Source: Acetomicrobium thermoterrenum DSM 13490 (GTDB taxonomy: Bacteria > Synergistota > Synergistia > Synergistales > Acetomicrobiaceae). Taken from it: DNA of 64,000 nt. Location: positions 124,001-188,000 of the forward strand of contig NZ_FNPD01000003.1 in the NCBI RefSeq assembly GCF_900107215.1. The letters run 5' to 3'. How positions within the stretch are numbered: the stretch's first letter is position 1; each line of letters begins with the position of its first letter. The notes below the pieces were generated by a model, which saw only the letters and a program-made list of their open reading frames with translations, ran no database searches and was not told the origin of the DNA. Of this stretch, positions 34,265 through 42,629 are shown one piece after another. The position numbers and the translations under genes are program-made.

Positions 34265-35224
34265 CTAGATCACCTGCCGGGCCAACAATGCCATCAAAAG
34301 AGACGCTCCTACAAGGTGTACGAGCCAAAACCGTATTACGATATGGCCTTCAGGCCAACCGCATAACTCGAAATGATGATGCAAGGGGCTCATCTTAAAA
34401 ATTCTCTTTCCGAAGCACCTAAAGGATATGACCTGCAATATTACGGAAACTATTTCTATGCCAAATATAAGAGAAACCGGAAATATCAATAATATGCGTC
34501 CTGAAAGGGCAACATTTCCCATTAATAAGCCAGCGATAAAATGAGCTCCCACATCTCCCATAAACACCTTGGCCGGATGGGAATTATACCATAAAAAAGA
34601 AAGAGTGCATGCCAACCCAATTATGATGGATATAATACATGAATCGATATTCGAGACGAGTAGAAGTATGACAAGCGATATTGCCGAAGCCCCTGCAGCG
34701 AGTCCATCGAGACCATCTGTAATGTTCAATGCATTGTAAAATCCTAGAGCAAAAAAAGCTAAAAATATGAAAGCTAAACCCGAAGGAATTGCAGGCAAAT
34801 ATTGAGAAAAAAAGAGATTGATCTCTCTGGAAGCAATCCATGCCCAGGGCAAGACAACGATTATCTGGCCAAACAATTTCGCCCTTGACGTCAATCCTTC
34901 GCTTGATCGTTTTGACAACTTGATAAAATCGTCTACAAAACCCACTGCCGCTCCGCCAAGGGGCAACCACCAAAGGATTAAAGTTTCCATCGCATTCCCG
35001 CTTTTTACGTTTAAAAAGAACGAGGCGATGAACGTCAAAACGACAAATACAACGCCGCCCATAGTCGGCGTACCCGCCTTTAGGACTAAATGACGCTCGG
35101 GGCCATAGCTTTTTGGTGTCTGCCCCCACTTAAATCTCAAAAATAACCCTATCCATATTTTTAGCAAGAAAATTCCAAGAACGATTAAAAAACCCAAGAT
35201 AAAGAACAAATAACTATAATTCAT
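34265..35224 (-). CDS. mraY: Phospho-N-acetylmuramoyl-pentapeptide transferase
   Basis: A 319-residue integral membrane enzyme that forms lipid I. TMGGVVFV, VGFVDDFIKLSKRSSEGLTSRAKL with the catalytic aspartates, NITDGLDGLAAG, FMGDVGAHFIAG and the MSPLHHHFEL histidine motif are present. ATG 35224 is 7 bases after GGTGG and overlaps the murF end; ATG 35260 would lie deeper in murF. Confidence 0.95.
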   Translation of the reverse strand: MNYSYLFFILGFLIVLGIFLLKIWIGLFLRFKWGQTPKSYGPERHLVLKAGTPTMGGVVFVVLTFIASFFLNVKSGNAMETLILWWLPLGGAAVGFVDDFIKLSKRSSEGLTSRAKLFGQIIVVLPWAWIASREINLFFSQYLPAIPSGLAFIFLAFFALGFYNALNITDGLDGLAAGASAISLVILLLVSNIDSCIISIIIGLACTLSFLWYNSHPAKVFMGDVGAHFIAGLLMGNVALSGRILLIFPVSLIFGIEIVSVILQVISFRCFGKRIFKMSPLHHHFELCGWPEGHIVIRFWLVHLVGASLLMALLARQVI

Positions 35225-36620
35225 GCAAAGACCACCAATCGTAAATGCGTTCCATTTCATATACCCTAGATCCCTTTACTAAAACGACGTCTCCTGTTCT
35301 CAAGATGGCCTTTAAATGGTTGACGATATCTTCCATATCCTGAAGACATAATACGTTCTTATAATTTTTGTTTATGCCCTTCCACTCGCTCCCATATATC
35401 AACACCTGATCAGCTGTTTTGGCAGCACAATCCAGGATCTCGTCATGAAAACGATTTGCGTAACTGCCCAGCTCTTTCATTCCGCCCAATACAGCAATTT
35501 TGCGCCCCTTTGAAGGTATTAGGCAGAGATTATCTATGGCAGCCTTCACGGATACGGGGCTGGCATTGTATGATTCGTCGATGAATAAAACTCCCTCTTC
35601 GCTTTGAAGTATAGCCCCTCTACCTCTAGGCAAACTCATGACAAATAACCCCTGGGCAATATCATCTAAAGCAACACCATACTCGCACCCAACGGCAAAA
35701 GCAAGCGACATTATAAGGGTGTGTTGCTTTCCCCATAACTTGCTTTCAACAGCTTTAAGGCCAAAAGGTGAATCTATAGTTATCTTTCTAAAATAATGTT
35801 TTCCGTCCCAACGCAAAGATGAGTCAGTGATTCTATAGACGCACGAAGGGCTCGTCCCAACGCTTATTATTTTAGAAGGTCGGTGTTTTAATTTATCGAT
35901 ACCTGAATTCAAAGTTGGTGAGTCGCCGTTCACTAACAACAGTTTGCAGTCGGCGGTTACAATTTCCAGTTTTGCCTCCAAAACACCGTCAATATCCCCA
36001 AAGCCCTCTAGATGTACAGGTTCGACAGAGGTAATCACCGATGACGATGGCCTGAATCTGTTAGCAATCTCTCCAATTTCTCCCTTAGCATTGGCCCCCA
36101 TTTCCAAAACCAAAAATTCCGTATCCCTTGGCGCAGCCAATATTGTAAGGCAACAGCCCAATAGGGTGTTGTAGTTTCCTCTTGAGACATGAACGCGATA
36201 TATTCTTTCCAAGACCTTGCCTATCGCTTCTTTGGTAGTGGTCTTTCCAACGCTTCCGGTAATAGCAACGATTTCTCTTAGGGACGAAAGCCCTGCAAGA
36301 TATCTTTCCGATGCCTCTAAAATGGCCACATCAGGCGAAGGGACTCCAAAAAAAGAGATATCTTTATTAAAAGAAGTAAACTTTGACATTTCCTCATCCT
36401 TAAGTATTACTCCCTTTGCACCCCTATTTATGGCATCGCTTATGAATGAATGGCCATCGGACCTATTTCCCTTTAAGGCTATGAATATATCTCCCTTTTC
36501 GATCTTTCTGCTGTCCGTCTTAATTGAACAAGGCAAAGAAATATCAGCACCGCAAAGGCGAGTGCAGTTGAAGAGTTTCCCCACAGTCATATCTTCAGGA
36601 AAAGAATCTGTCGGACTCAT
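35214..36620 (-). CDS. murF: UDP-N-acetylmuramoyl-tripeptide--D-alanyl-D-alanine ligase
   Basis: A 468-residue Mur ligase adding D-Ala-D-Ala. DSRKIEKGDIFIALKGNRSDGH, P-loop AITGSVGKTTTKEAI, NYNTLLGC, VLEMGANAKGEI, IDESYNASPVSVKAA and VLVKGSRVYEM. ATG 36620 overlaps the murE stop as ATGA after AGGGGAAGG; the upstream ATG 36650 is not needed. Confidence 0.95.
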   Translation of the reverse strand: MSPTDSFPEDMTVGKLFNCTRLCGADISLPCSIKTDSRKIEKGDIFIALKGNRSDGHSFISDAINRGAKGVILKDEEMSKFTSFNKDISFFGVPSPDVAILEASERYLAGLSSLREIVAITGSVGKTTTKEAIGKVLERIYRVHVSRGNYNTLLGCCLTILAAPRDTEFLVLEMGANAKGEIGEIANRFRPSSSVITSVEPVHLEGFGDIDGVLEAKLEIVTADCKLLLVNGDSPTLNSGIDKLKHRPSKIISVGTSPSCVYRITDSSLRWDGKHYFRKITIDSPFGLKAVESKLWGKQHTLIMSLAFAVGCEYGVALDDIAQGLFVMSLPRGRGAILQSEEGVLFIDESYNASPVSVKAAIDNLCLIPSKGRKIAVLGGMKELGSYANRFHDEILDCAAKTADQVLIYGSEWKGINKNYKNVLCLQDMEDIVNHLKAILRTGDVVLVKGSRVYEMERIYDWWSLHEL

Positions 36621-38134
36621 GAAAGTACCCTTCCCCTTAGATTGCACCATTCCTTCAAGGCTTCAAAGTCGTTATAAGGTATCGTCCTGTCTTTGAATAT
36701 TATTTGACGCTCCGGACCCTTCCCTGTTACCAAAACTACATCTCCTTTACCCGCGCGATCTAACGCGAAATGTAAAGCCTCTTTCCTGTCTATAATAGTC
36801 CAATATTCAGAGCTCCCGGGGAATGATTTTATTCCATCTGCAATCTGCGACGCAATATCCCTGGGATCCTCGCTCCTCGGATTATCCATAGTAACGACTA
36901 TACAATCCGCGAATCGGGCGGCTATGCTTCCTAATATCGGCCTATTCTCTTTAAAACGCTCTCCTCCATGGCCGAAAACAAGCCACACCCTCCCATTGCA
37001 GAGGGGTTTGACTGTGGAAAGTACTTTTTCTAAAGCATCAGGAGTATGGGCATAGTCAATTATACATACAGGGCCATCTTCTACAAAATACCTTTCCAGT
37101 CTTCCCGGAACGGGAGGGCAATTTTCTAAGCCTTTTCTGATAACCTCCGCGTCAAAGTCTAACGACCAAGCAACGCTAGAGGCAGCTAAGGCATTCAATA
37201 CATTGTATTCTCCCAGCAGAGGCAGGGTGACATTTTCGAGCGTAAAGCCTTCAGGGAAACTTATATCCATGGTGATACCTCTAATTGAGCTACGTCTTAT
37301 GGAACCATAAAAGGCGTTTTCTGCCTTTTGGCGCAGGGAAAAACCTAAAATGTGTGGTGCAAACTCATTTGCAATCTTTTCTCCATAAGGATCATCGATA
37401 TTTATGGAAGCTTTCCAGTCGCCACGCATATATTTTATGAAGAGATCTCTCTTTGCACAAAAATAGTTTTCCATATCACCATGATAATCCAAATGTTCGG
37501 GCGTCAAGTTCGTAAACACCGCCCTATCGTATAGACAGCCGAAGATACGCTTTTGCTCTATGCCATGAGAAGAGGCCTCCATTACACATGCGTGGCATCT
37601 GTTATCTACCATTTTATTTAACAATGACTGAATCAACGGAGCTTGAGGAGTTGTGCGATCGGCATCCTCGTGGCTTTTTCCGTCGTTATAGACTATGGTT
37701 CCTATTAATCCGCATTTCATGTCACCTGTATCTAAAATGCTTTTGATAAGATAGGTGGTCGTGCTCTTTCCGTTAGTTCCCGTAACAGCAATCATCAGTA
37801 GTTTGCTCGTAGGCAGGCCGTAGAAATATGCCGAAGCGAATCCACATGCTTCCCCTGCATTCTTTACTATAAGTTGAGGTATCGCCAAATCATCAACCCT
37901 TTCGGATGTAAGTACAGCCACTGCTCCCTTCCGTTGCGCATCCTGTGCGAATTCAACCCCTTTTCTTTTACTTCCTTCGAGGCAACAAAAAAGAGCACCT
38001 TCGCCTAATTGTCTACTGTCTATGGAGATCTCTGAAATTTCATTCTCCAAGCAGTTCGTGCCCGCTTCTATTATTTTCTTCAGACATCGTCTTCGGAAAA
38101 GAAAGTCTGCCAACTCTTTGATCGAAACTTTCAT
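36617..38134 (-). CDS. murE: UDP-MurNAc-L-Ala-D-Glu--2,6-diaminopimelate ligase
   Basis: A 505-residue Mur ligase adding the third stem residue. P-loop AVTGTNGKSTTTYL, LTPEHLDYHGDMENYFCAKRDLF and DYAHTPDALEKVL. The substrate motif DNPR (about D417-R420) is the one that binds meso-diaminopimelate in E. coli MurE, so a Dap-type wall is expected. Start 30 bases after ftsI; end overlaps murF. Confidence 0.95.
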   Translation of the reverse strand: MKVSIKELADFLFRRRCLKKIIEAGTNCLENEISEISIDSRQLGEGALFCCLEGSKRKGVEFAQDAQRKGAVAVLTSERVDDLAIPQLIVKNAGEACGFASAYFYGLPTSKLLMIAVTGTNGKSTTTYLIKSILDTGDMKCGLIGTIVYNDGKSHEDADRTTPQAPLIQSLLNKMVDNRCHACVMEASSHGIEQKRIFGCLYDRAVFTNLTPEHLDYHGDMENYFCAKRDLFIKYMRGDWKASINIDDPYGEKIANEFAPHILGFSLRQKAENAFYGSIRRSSIRGITMDISFPEGFTLENVTLPLLGEYNVLNALAASSVAWSLDFDAEVIRKGLENCPPVPGRLERYFVEDGPVCIIDYAHTPDALEKVLSTVKPLCNGRVWLVFGHGGERFKENRPILGSIAARFADCIVVTMDNPRSEDPRDIASQIADGIKSFPGSSEYWTIIDRKEALHFALDRAGKGDVVLVTGKGPERQIIFKDRTIPYNDFEALKEWCNLRGRVLS

Positions 38135-38164
38135 TTCCAGTCACCCATCCTATCGTTTGAGAAT

Positions 38165-39814
38165 TTAAAAGCCGCTTGCCATCATCTCTTCAACGATTGT
38201 CCTAAAAATAGGAGCTGCTATTACTCCAGCTAAATAACCCTTTGCGCCAGGGTTTCCTACAGTGACTATTAAAACATAACGAGGGCTGTCATATGGCCAA
38301 AAACCGGCAAAAGTGGCTACGTGAGTATCTTGCAAATATTTTCCCCTATGAGCAACCTGAGCGGTACCGGTTTTCCCAGCCACCTTCGCGTTCTCAACAT
38401 CAGCACGCTTGCCTGTGCCCTCTGCCACTGCCTGCCTTAAGGTCATTCTCAACCTTTCGGCCGTTGAATTTGAAAGCACTCGGCCAATCTCGCGCCTTTG
38501 GCCGTGGTAAACTTCGCTGCCCTTTCTGTCAAAAACGCTTTTCGTCAAATAGGGACGAACCAAAAGGCCTCCGTTTGCAATAGCCGAAAAAGCTTGGGCT
38601 AACTGGAGAGGCGTAACTGCGATGCCCTGTCCCAGAGCGATGTTGGCAGGCACAACGCCCCACCATTGAGATGGAAGAGGGAGTAATCCTCCTTCTTCAC
38701 CCGGCAATTCTACGCCTGTAGGAACGCCAAACCCCCAGCTTTTAAGGGCATTGTAAGTTAAGTTTGTGGGCATCATCATACCAATTTGAGCCATCCCAAC
38801 ATTGCATGAGTTTATAATTATTTTATTGAAGTCCTGATTTCCATGAGCACGCCAATTGACCTCACGAATCACATGATCCGCTATTTTTATTGATCCTGAG
38901 CAGTTGAACCTGCTTTTTGAGTTAACATACCCGTTTTCCAAGGCTATGCCCATAATGATAGGTTTTAATACCGAGCCAGGTTCATATACCCTGCCTATCG
39001 CGTTGTTTCTGAGTGCATCGCCCGAGAAGGTCTCTCTATTCCCGGGGTCAAAGGAAGGAAAACTCGACATGGCTAATATTTCTCCCGTCATGGGATCCAT
39101 ACATACAGCCGCTGCCCATTCCGCATTGTTCACGGATGCTCCGTTTTGCAAAGCCTCATCGACTATGTACTGCAACCTCCAGTCGATTGTAAGAACTACC
39201 TCGCTATTAAGAAAGACCATTCCTTCCTCTGAAGATAAATTTGCTACCTCGAAGTAATTTCCCGCGGCGTCTCTTATTAAATTTCTCATACGCGGCGGAT
39301 TGTACAGAAAAAAGTCCCATTGTCTCTCGACTCCGGAAAGGCCTTTTTCATCTATGTCGACAAAGCCCAACAGATGGGCCATATGTTTTCCAAAGGGATA
39401 GGAGCGCTCCATTTCCTTTATGCCGTATACCCCTTTTAAATTTAAAGATAATATCTCTTCGCCCTTTTGTAATGTTAATTTACGGACTAACCACATAAAT
39501 CTACCCTCTAGAGGCTTTTGTAGTTTCTGGACGACTTGCTTAGGAAGATGCTGACCTAAAGCCGACAATTGGTTTGGATCCCAAAATGCAGGATCGATAA
39601 ACACGCTCCATCGCGGAACGGATAAGGCCAGAGTTATACCGTTTCTGTCCGCAATCGTGCCTCTCGACGATGTCACCAAAACTTGTTGCCAATACTGGCT
39701 CCTAGCCCACATTACAACTCTTGAATCGGGAACAAGACAAAGTTGGACAACTTTAGCCGTTGTAACAACAAAGGCTAAAAATATTAAAAGCCAAAGACCC
39801 CTAGACCCTTTCAA
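38165..39814 (-). CDS. ftsI: Penicillin-binding protein FtsI (PBP3-type transpeptidase)
   Basis: A 549-residue class B PBP: N-terminal membrane helix (about 7-27), pedestal domain, and a transpeptidase with SVLK (catalytic S281, K284), SCN (336-338) and KTG (481-483). No PASTA repeats, so it is nearer FtsI than SpoVD/PBP2x. It cross-links septal wall made by FtsW. TTG start at 39814 follows AGAGGAC and lies 3 bases after ftsL. Confidence 0.93.
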   Translation of the reverse strand: MKGSRGLWLLIFLAFVVTTAKVVQLCLVPDSRVVMWARSQYWQQVLVTSSRGTIADRNGITLALSVPRWSVFIDPAFWDPNQLSALGQHLPKQVVQKLQKPLEGRFMWLVRKLTLQKGEEILSLNLKGVYGIKEMERSYPFGKHMAHLLGFVDIDEKGLSGVERQWDFFLYNPPRMRNLIRDAAGNYFEVANLSSEEGMVFLNSEVVLTIDWRLQYIVDEALQNGASVNNAEWAAAVCMDPMTGEILAMSSFPSFDPGNRETFSGDALRNNAIGRVYEPGSVLKPIIMGIALENGYVNSKSRFNCSGSIKIADHVIREVNWRAHGNQDFNKIIINSCNVGMAQIGMMMPTNLTYNALKSWGFGVPTGVELPGEEGGLLPLPSQWWGVVPANIALGQGIAVTPLQLAQAFSAIANGGLLVRPYLTKSVFDRKGSEVYHGQRREIGRVLSNSTAERLRMTLRQAVAEGTGKRADVENAKVAGKTGTAQVAHRGKYLQDTHVATFAGFWPYDSPRYVLIVTVGNPGAKGYLAGVIAAPIFRTIVEEMMASGF

Positions 39815-39816
39815 AA

Positions 39817-40206
39817 TTAGTCCTCTCTATCCTCCTTGGCGCTGGCAAAGGCAGAGAAAATTCCAAACGTCTTTCTTGTTTCAACAGCTACAGTCGGCAA
39901 ATTATCTCCTTGAAAACGTTCACTATCGGGAGCGATTGCAAGTCGTATCGTAGAATCTCTCTCTAAGCTCTTCGTCATGCCCAAATTCCCGCTGGCATAA
40001 TAGACGACCCGATCCGGAGCCATCATGGAAAGAAGGCGTTGAGAAAGAAGCAAATCCTTTTGTTGTAATGCTTCAATTTGTTGGTTTAAAGCCATCAATT
40101 CATGTTCTAAATATAAACTGTAAAAACGAAGCCCCGCAAGTCCGAGGAGAGCTAAGGAAACTAACACAATATAAGCATAAATACCCTTTTTGCCCTTTGT
40201 TGCCAC
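39817..40206 (-). CDS. ftsL: FtsL-like septum protein
   Basis: A ~129-residue bitopic protein: basic tail, membrane helix (about 10-30), a short heptad-rich coiled coil (HELMALNQQIEALQQKDLLLSQRL) and a region with APDRVVYYASGNLGMT, as in FtsL/DivIC. Residues after about 80 are poorly conserved. The call rests on topology and position between rsmH and ftsI. GTG 40206 has the better distance to GGGGAG; GTG 40215 abuts that site. Confidence 0.75.
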   Translation of the reverse strand: MATKGKKGIYAYIVLVSLALLGLAGLRFYSLYLEHELMALNQQIEALQQKDLLLSQRLLSMMAPDRVVYYASGNLGMTKSLERDSTIRLAIAPDSERFQGDNLPTVAVETRKTFGIFSAFASAKEDRED

Positions 40207-40230
40207 CCTTACCACTCCCCATCAAAAACA

Positions 40231-41133
40231 TCAGGATTTTATTAAAACGCGCAATTTTGCACTTCTAGATCTCGGATTACCTTCCATTTCTTCCCTCTTC
40301 GGTAAAATTGGTTTCTTAGAAAATACCTTCCCAATTCCTTCTTTTTCCCAGCCTTTAAAGGAATGTTTAACGATCCGGTCCTCCAGAGAATGGTAACTTA
40401 TGACTACTAAATATCCCCCGCTTCGAAGGCAACCCAGGCTGTTTTTCAATCCGCTTTCCAGTGCTCCCAATTCATCGTTAACAACAATTCTTAGAGCCTG
40501 AAAGATCCTTCTTGCCGGATGTTTTCTCATTTGCCTCTGAATTTTTGCCGGAAGTGCCCCCCTAATTATCTCCACCAACTCCGCAGTAGAAGTGATCAAC
40601 CCTTTCTGCTCGCGATATCTGACTATTGCCTTTGCTATTTGGCGGGAGTAACGCTCCTCGCCATACTTATAAAAGACATCAGATAACTCTTTGATGCTAT
40701 AGTTATTTATTATATCAAAGGCTGTTAATTCAGCTTCCCGGTCCATCCTCATGTCAATAGGTCCCGGTTTATTGAATGAAAACCCTCTTTCATCATCGTC
40801 AAGCTGCAACGAAGAGACGCCCAAATCGAATAAAATTGCATCAACCGCTACGGATCTAAAGCTATTTTTAACGACATCGCCTATAAACCTGAAATTTGAT
40901 TTAACTAACAAGACCCTTTCGCCGAAGGGTTTAAGCTTTTCCGAAGCTATCGCTAAGGCTCTCTCATCCTGGTCAAGTCCTAAAAGCTTAATGTCCGGAA
41001 AAGTCGACAACAAAGCATATGCATGCCCCCCAAGCCCTACAGTAGCATCGACAACTAACCTTATATCGTCAGATAGCGATAGTATATCGATAATTTCATT
41101 AGTTAATACAGGAACATGCCTTATTGCTTCCAT
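40231..41133 (-). CDS. rsmH: 16S rRNA (cytosine1402-N4)-methyltransferase
   Basis: A 300-residue SAM methyltransferase of 16S rRNA C1402. RHVPVLTNEII, VDATVGLGGHAYALL (SAM site), LFDLGVSSLQLDDDERGFSF, PIDMRMD, QALRIVVNDELGALE and ISYHSLEDRIVKHSF. The start overlaps the mraZ end, as is usual in dcw clusters. Confidence 0.96.
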   Translation of the reverse strand: MEAIRHVPVLTNEIIDILSLSDDIRLVVDATVGLGGHAYALLSTFPDIKLLGLDQDERALAIASEKLKPFGERVLLVKSNFRFIGDVVKNSFRSVAVDAILFDLGVSSLQLDDDERGFSFNKPGPIDMRMDREAELTAFDIINNYSIKELSDVFYKYGEERYSRQIAKAIVRYREQKGLITSTAELVEIIRGALPAKIQRQMRKHPARRIFQALRIVVNDELGALESGLKNSLGCLRSGGYLVVISYHSLEDRIVKHSFKGWEKEGIGKVFSKKPILPKREEMEGNPRSRSAKLRVLIKS

Positions 41134-41549
41134 TCTACGCCCTCGACGATCGTTGACAGATTTGACAAAATATCCTGTCTATATTTGTTCCAGGTCTCAC
41201 GATCCCATATTTCCAGATGATCTCCAACTCCGATGATGCTGACCTCCGTTTCTAAGTATGCATGCGACTTTAACATCTGAGGAAGAAGTATTCTCCCAGC
41301 CGAATCGAGTGTAATTTCATGAGCCGTTGCCAAAAATACGCGCAAAAAATCTCTAGCCTTACTTTGAGAAAAGGGCATCTTTTGCAATTTTTCAAGCAAC
41401 TTCTCCCACTCATCCTTGGAATACAAAGAGATGCACCTCTCGACACCAACAGAGGCAACGAGCTGTTCCCCCATCTCCTGTCTGAACCTAGATGGCAATA
41501 CCAATCGGCCTTTACTGTCCAGGCGATGCTCATAGGTCCCGATCATCAT
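41121..41549 (-). CDS. mraZ: Transcriptional regulator MraZ
   Basis: A ~142-residue double AbrB-like protein: GTYEHRLDSKGRLVLPSRFR and the second repeat EITLDSAGRILLPQML, both with the DxxGR core. MraZ represses its own dcw operon. The start is uncertain: ATG 41549/41546 matches the usual N-terminus, ATG 41561 would add four residues but lies against the operator without a ribosome site. First gene of the run that ends at whiA. Confidence 0.93.
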   Translation of the reverse strand: MMIGTYEHRLDSKGRLVLPSRFRQEMGEQLVASVGVERCISLYSKDEWEKLLEKLQKMPFSQSKARDFLRVFLATAHEITLDSAGRILLPQMLKSHAYLETEVSIIGVGDHLEIWDRETWNKYRQDILSNLSTIVEGVEWKQ

Positions 41550-41563
41550 CTCACACGCCATCC

Positions 41564-41589
41564 CACTTTAAAACACTTTCTACCACTTT
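41564..41589 (-). promoter_or_regulatory. MraZ operator: three AAAGTG repeats at 10-base spacing
   Basis: On the minus strand AAAGTG occurs three times, as CACTTT at 41564-41569, 41574-41579 and 41584-41589, exactly one helical turn apart and just upstream of mraZ. Such direct repeats are the known form of MraZ binding sites (AAAGTG-type in Mollicutes, TGGGN in E. coli). Confidence 0.75.
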
Positions 41590-41605
41590 ACCACTAAGTC
41601 AACAC

Positions 41606-41667
41606 ATAATACAAGCCCCAGGGCCTAATTTAGTCAACTTATTATTAGGCCCTGGGGCTTGTATTAT
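41606..41667 (-). terminator. 24-bp perfect hairpin: rnpB terminator, overlapping the mraZ promoter region
   Basis: Arms 41606-41629 and 41644-41667 are perfectly complementary over 24 bases, with core AAGCCCCAGGGCC, and enclose a 14-base loop. It begins a few bases beyond the 3' end of the RNase P RNA. There is no U-tract inside the loop side, but the AT-rich outer arm gives UAUUAU. The loop carries a minus-strand TTGACT (41632-41637) and the outer arm a TATTAT (41606-41611), a possible mraZ promoter, though spacing is 20. Confidence 0.65.
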
Positions 41668-41671
41668 TTAT

Positions 41672-42008
41672 TTCGAGCATTCCATAAGCCGGGTTCTGTG
41701 ATATTGATGACCATTTATCTTGGGATGAGCTCGCGCCCATCCTCTAGCGATCAACCCGGAGGTCAGCGGGCCACCTCATCCCTCCCTATTAGATCTTGCT
41801 CCAAGCGGGGTTTGCCTGGCTCATTGGTCGCCCAATGACCGGTGGGCTCTTACTCCACCTTTTCACCCTTACTCCAAATGGGAGCGGTATCTTTCTGTGG
41901 CACTATCCCGAGGCTCGCGCCTGCTGGACGTTATCCAGCGCTTTGCCCTGTGGAGCCCGGACTTTCCTCGTTCTATCCCAGGAACGCGGTCACCCGGAAT
42001 GCTCGAAG
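41672..42008 (-). ncRNA. rnpB: RNase P RNA, bacterial type A
   Basis: About 337 bases. The hallmark GAGGAAAGTCCGGGCTC lies near the 5' end on the minus strand (about 41953-41969), and the 3' part has the conserved ACAGAACCCGGCTTAT (about 41685-41700). P1 is visible as GGAATGCTCG (41996-42005 in plus sense) pairing with CGAGCATTCC (41674-41683). It cleaves the 5' leader from precursor tRNAs. Ends are set from P1 and are accurate to a few bases. Several open frames within it are spurious. Confidence 0.95.
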
Positions 42009-42033
42009 TCTTGTTTATTTTCTATATTAAAGA

Positions 42034-42062
42034 TATCATCATGAAGACCTTTTTTCAACACC
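42034..42062 (-). promoter_or_regulatory. Possible promoter of rnpB
   Basis: Minus strand TTGAAA, about 17 bases, TATCTT, followed by the RNase P RNA 5' end some 30 bases downstream. A second -10-like TAATAT lies slightly closer. Fair match only; coordinates approximate. Confidence 0.4.
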
Positions 42063-42090
42063 ATAACATTGGCTTTTAGGGAGGGTTCTT

Positions 42091-42551
42091 ATGGAAACGC
42101 AGTTTTCGCCAATGCCCGGATACGATGAATTCAAAAATAAAGTTAAGTCGCTAATGAACATTGAACTGGACGCCTATAAACAGCAAATTCACCGACGGGT
42201 CCATATGTTAATGCAGCGTTGGGAATGTTCCAATTATGAAAAATATTTCGAAATACTGAAAAAAGATCCGGAAAAACGAAAGGAGTTTTTGGACTACCTC
42301 GCAATCAATGTGTCTGAATTTTTTAGAAATCCATCAATATGGTGGCATTTGCGAGACAAGGTTTTGCCGGTGTTAATAAAGGAGAAAGGAAGACGTCTTA
42401 AAATGCAGAAACTAAGAAAACTTTGTATCAGAAGTTCGTCAAGGCTCTACGTCCGGGAGGTATAATGATGGTTGGTGCCACTGAGCATATTTACGATTAT
42501 CGCAGCCTCGATTTGGAGCCCCTGGGACAATTTTTATATAGGAGAAAATAA
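42091..42551 (+). pseudogene. cheR: cheR chemotaxis methyltransferase, internal deletion and frame change
   Basis: The first ~104 codons match the N-terminal helical domain of CheR (QQIHRRVHMLMQRW, YLAINVSEFFRNP). Then, near 42402-42412, the frame jumps: in another frame the sequence continues as TLYQKFVKALRPGG, MMVGATEHIYD and ends LYRRK at 42551, the CheR C-terminus. The whole SAM-binding core between them (about 120 residues, including the GxGxxxGEE motif) is missing. The intact reading frame stops at 42465. The gene is thus a remnant and cannot methylate chemoreceptors. Confidence 0.82.
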
Positions 42552-42553
42552 AA

Positions 42554-42601
42554 GATAAAAAATCCCGTGGGATATTTTATAAAGAACATCCCGCGGGATT
42601 T
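42554..42601 (-). terminator. Terminator of the V-ATPase operon (bidirectional stem)
   Basis: AAATCCCGTGGGAT (42560-42573) and ATCCCGCGGGATTT (42588-42601) pair over 14 bases with one G-T pair. On the minus strand the stem runs into TTTTTTATCTTTTATTTTC, a good U-tract. It lies 29 bases beyond the atpD stop and also follows the cheR remnant. Confidence 0.8.
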
Positions 42602-42629
42602 CGCGTAAACAACGGAGAAAAACAATTAC

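Noticed and set aside
41796-42079. Three overlapping open frames on the plus strand
   Set aside because: They lie within the RNase P RNA gene, which explains the conserved sequence.
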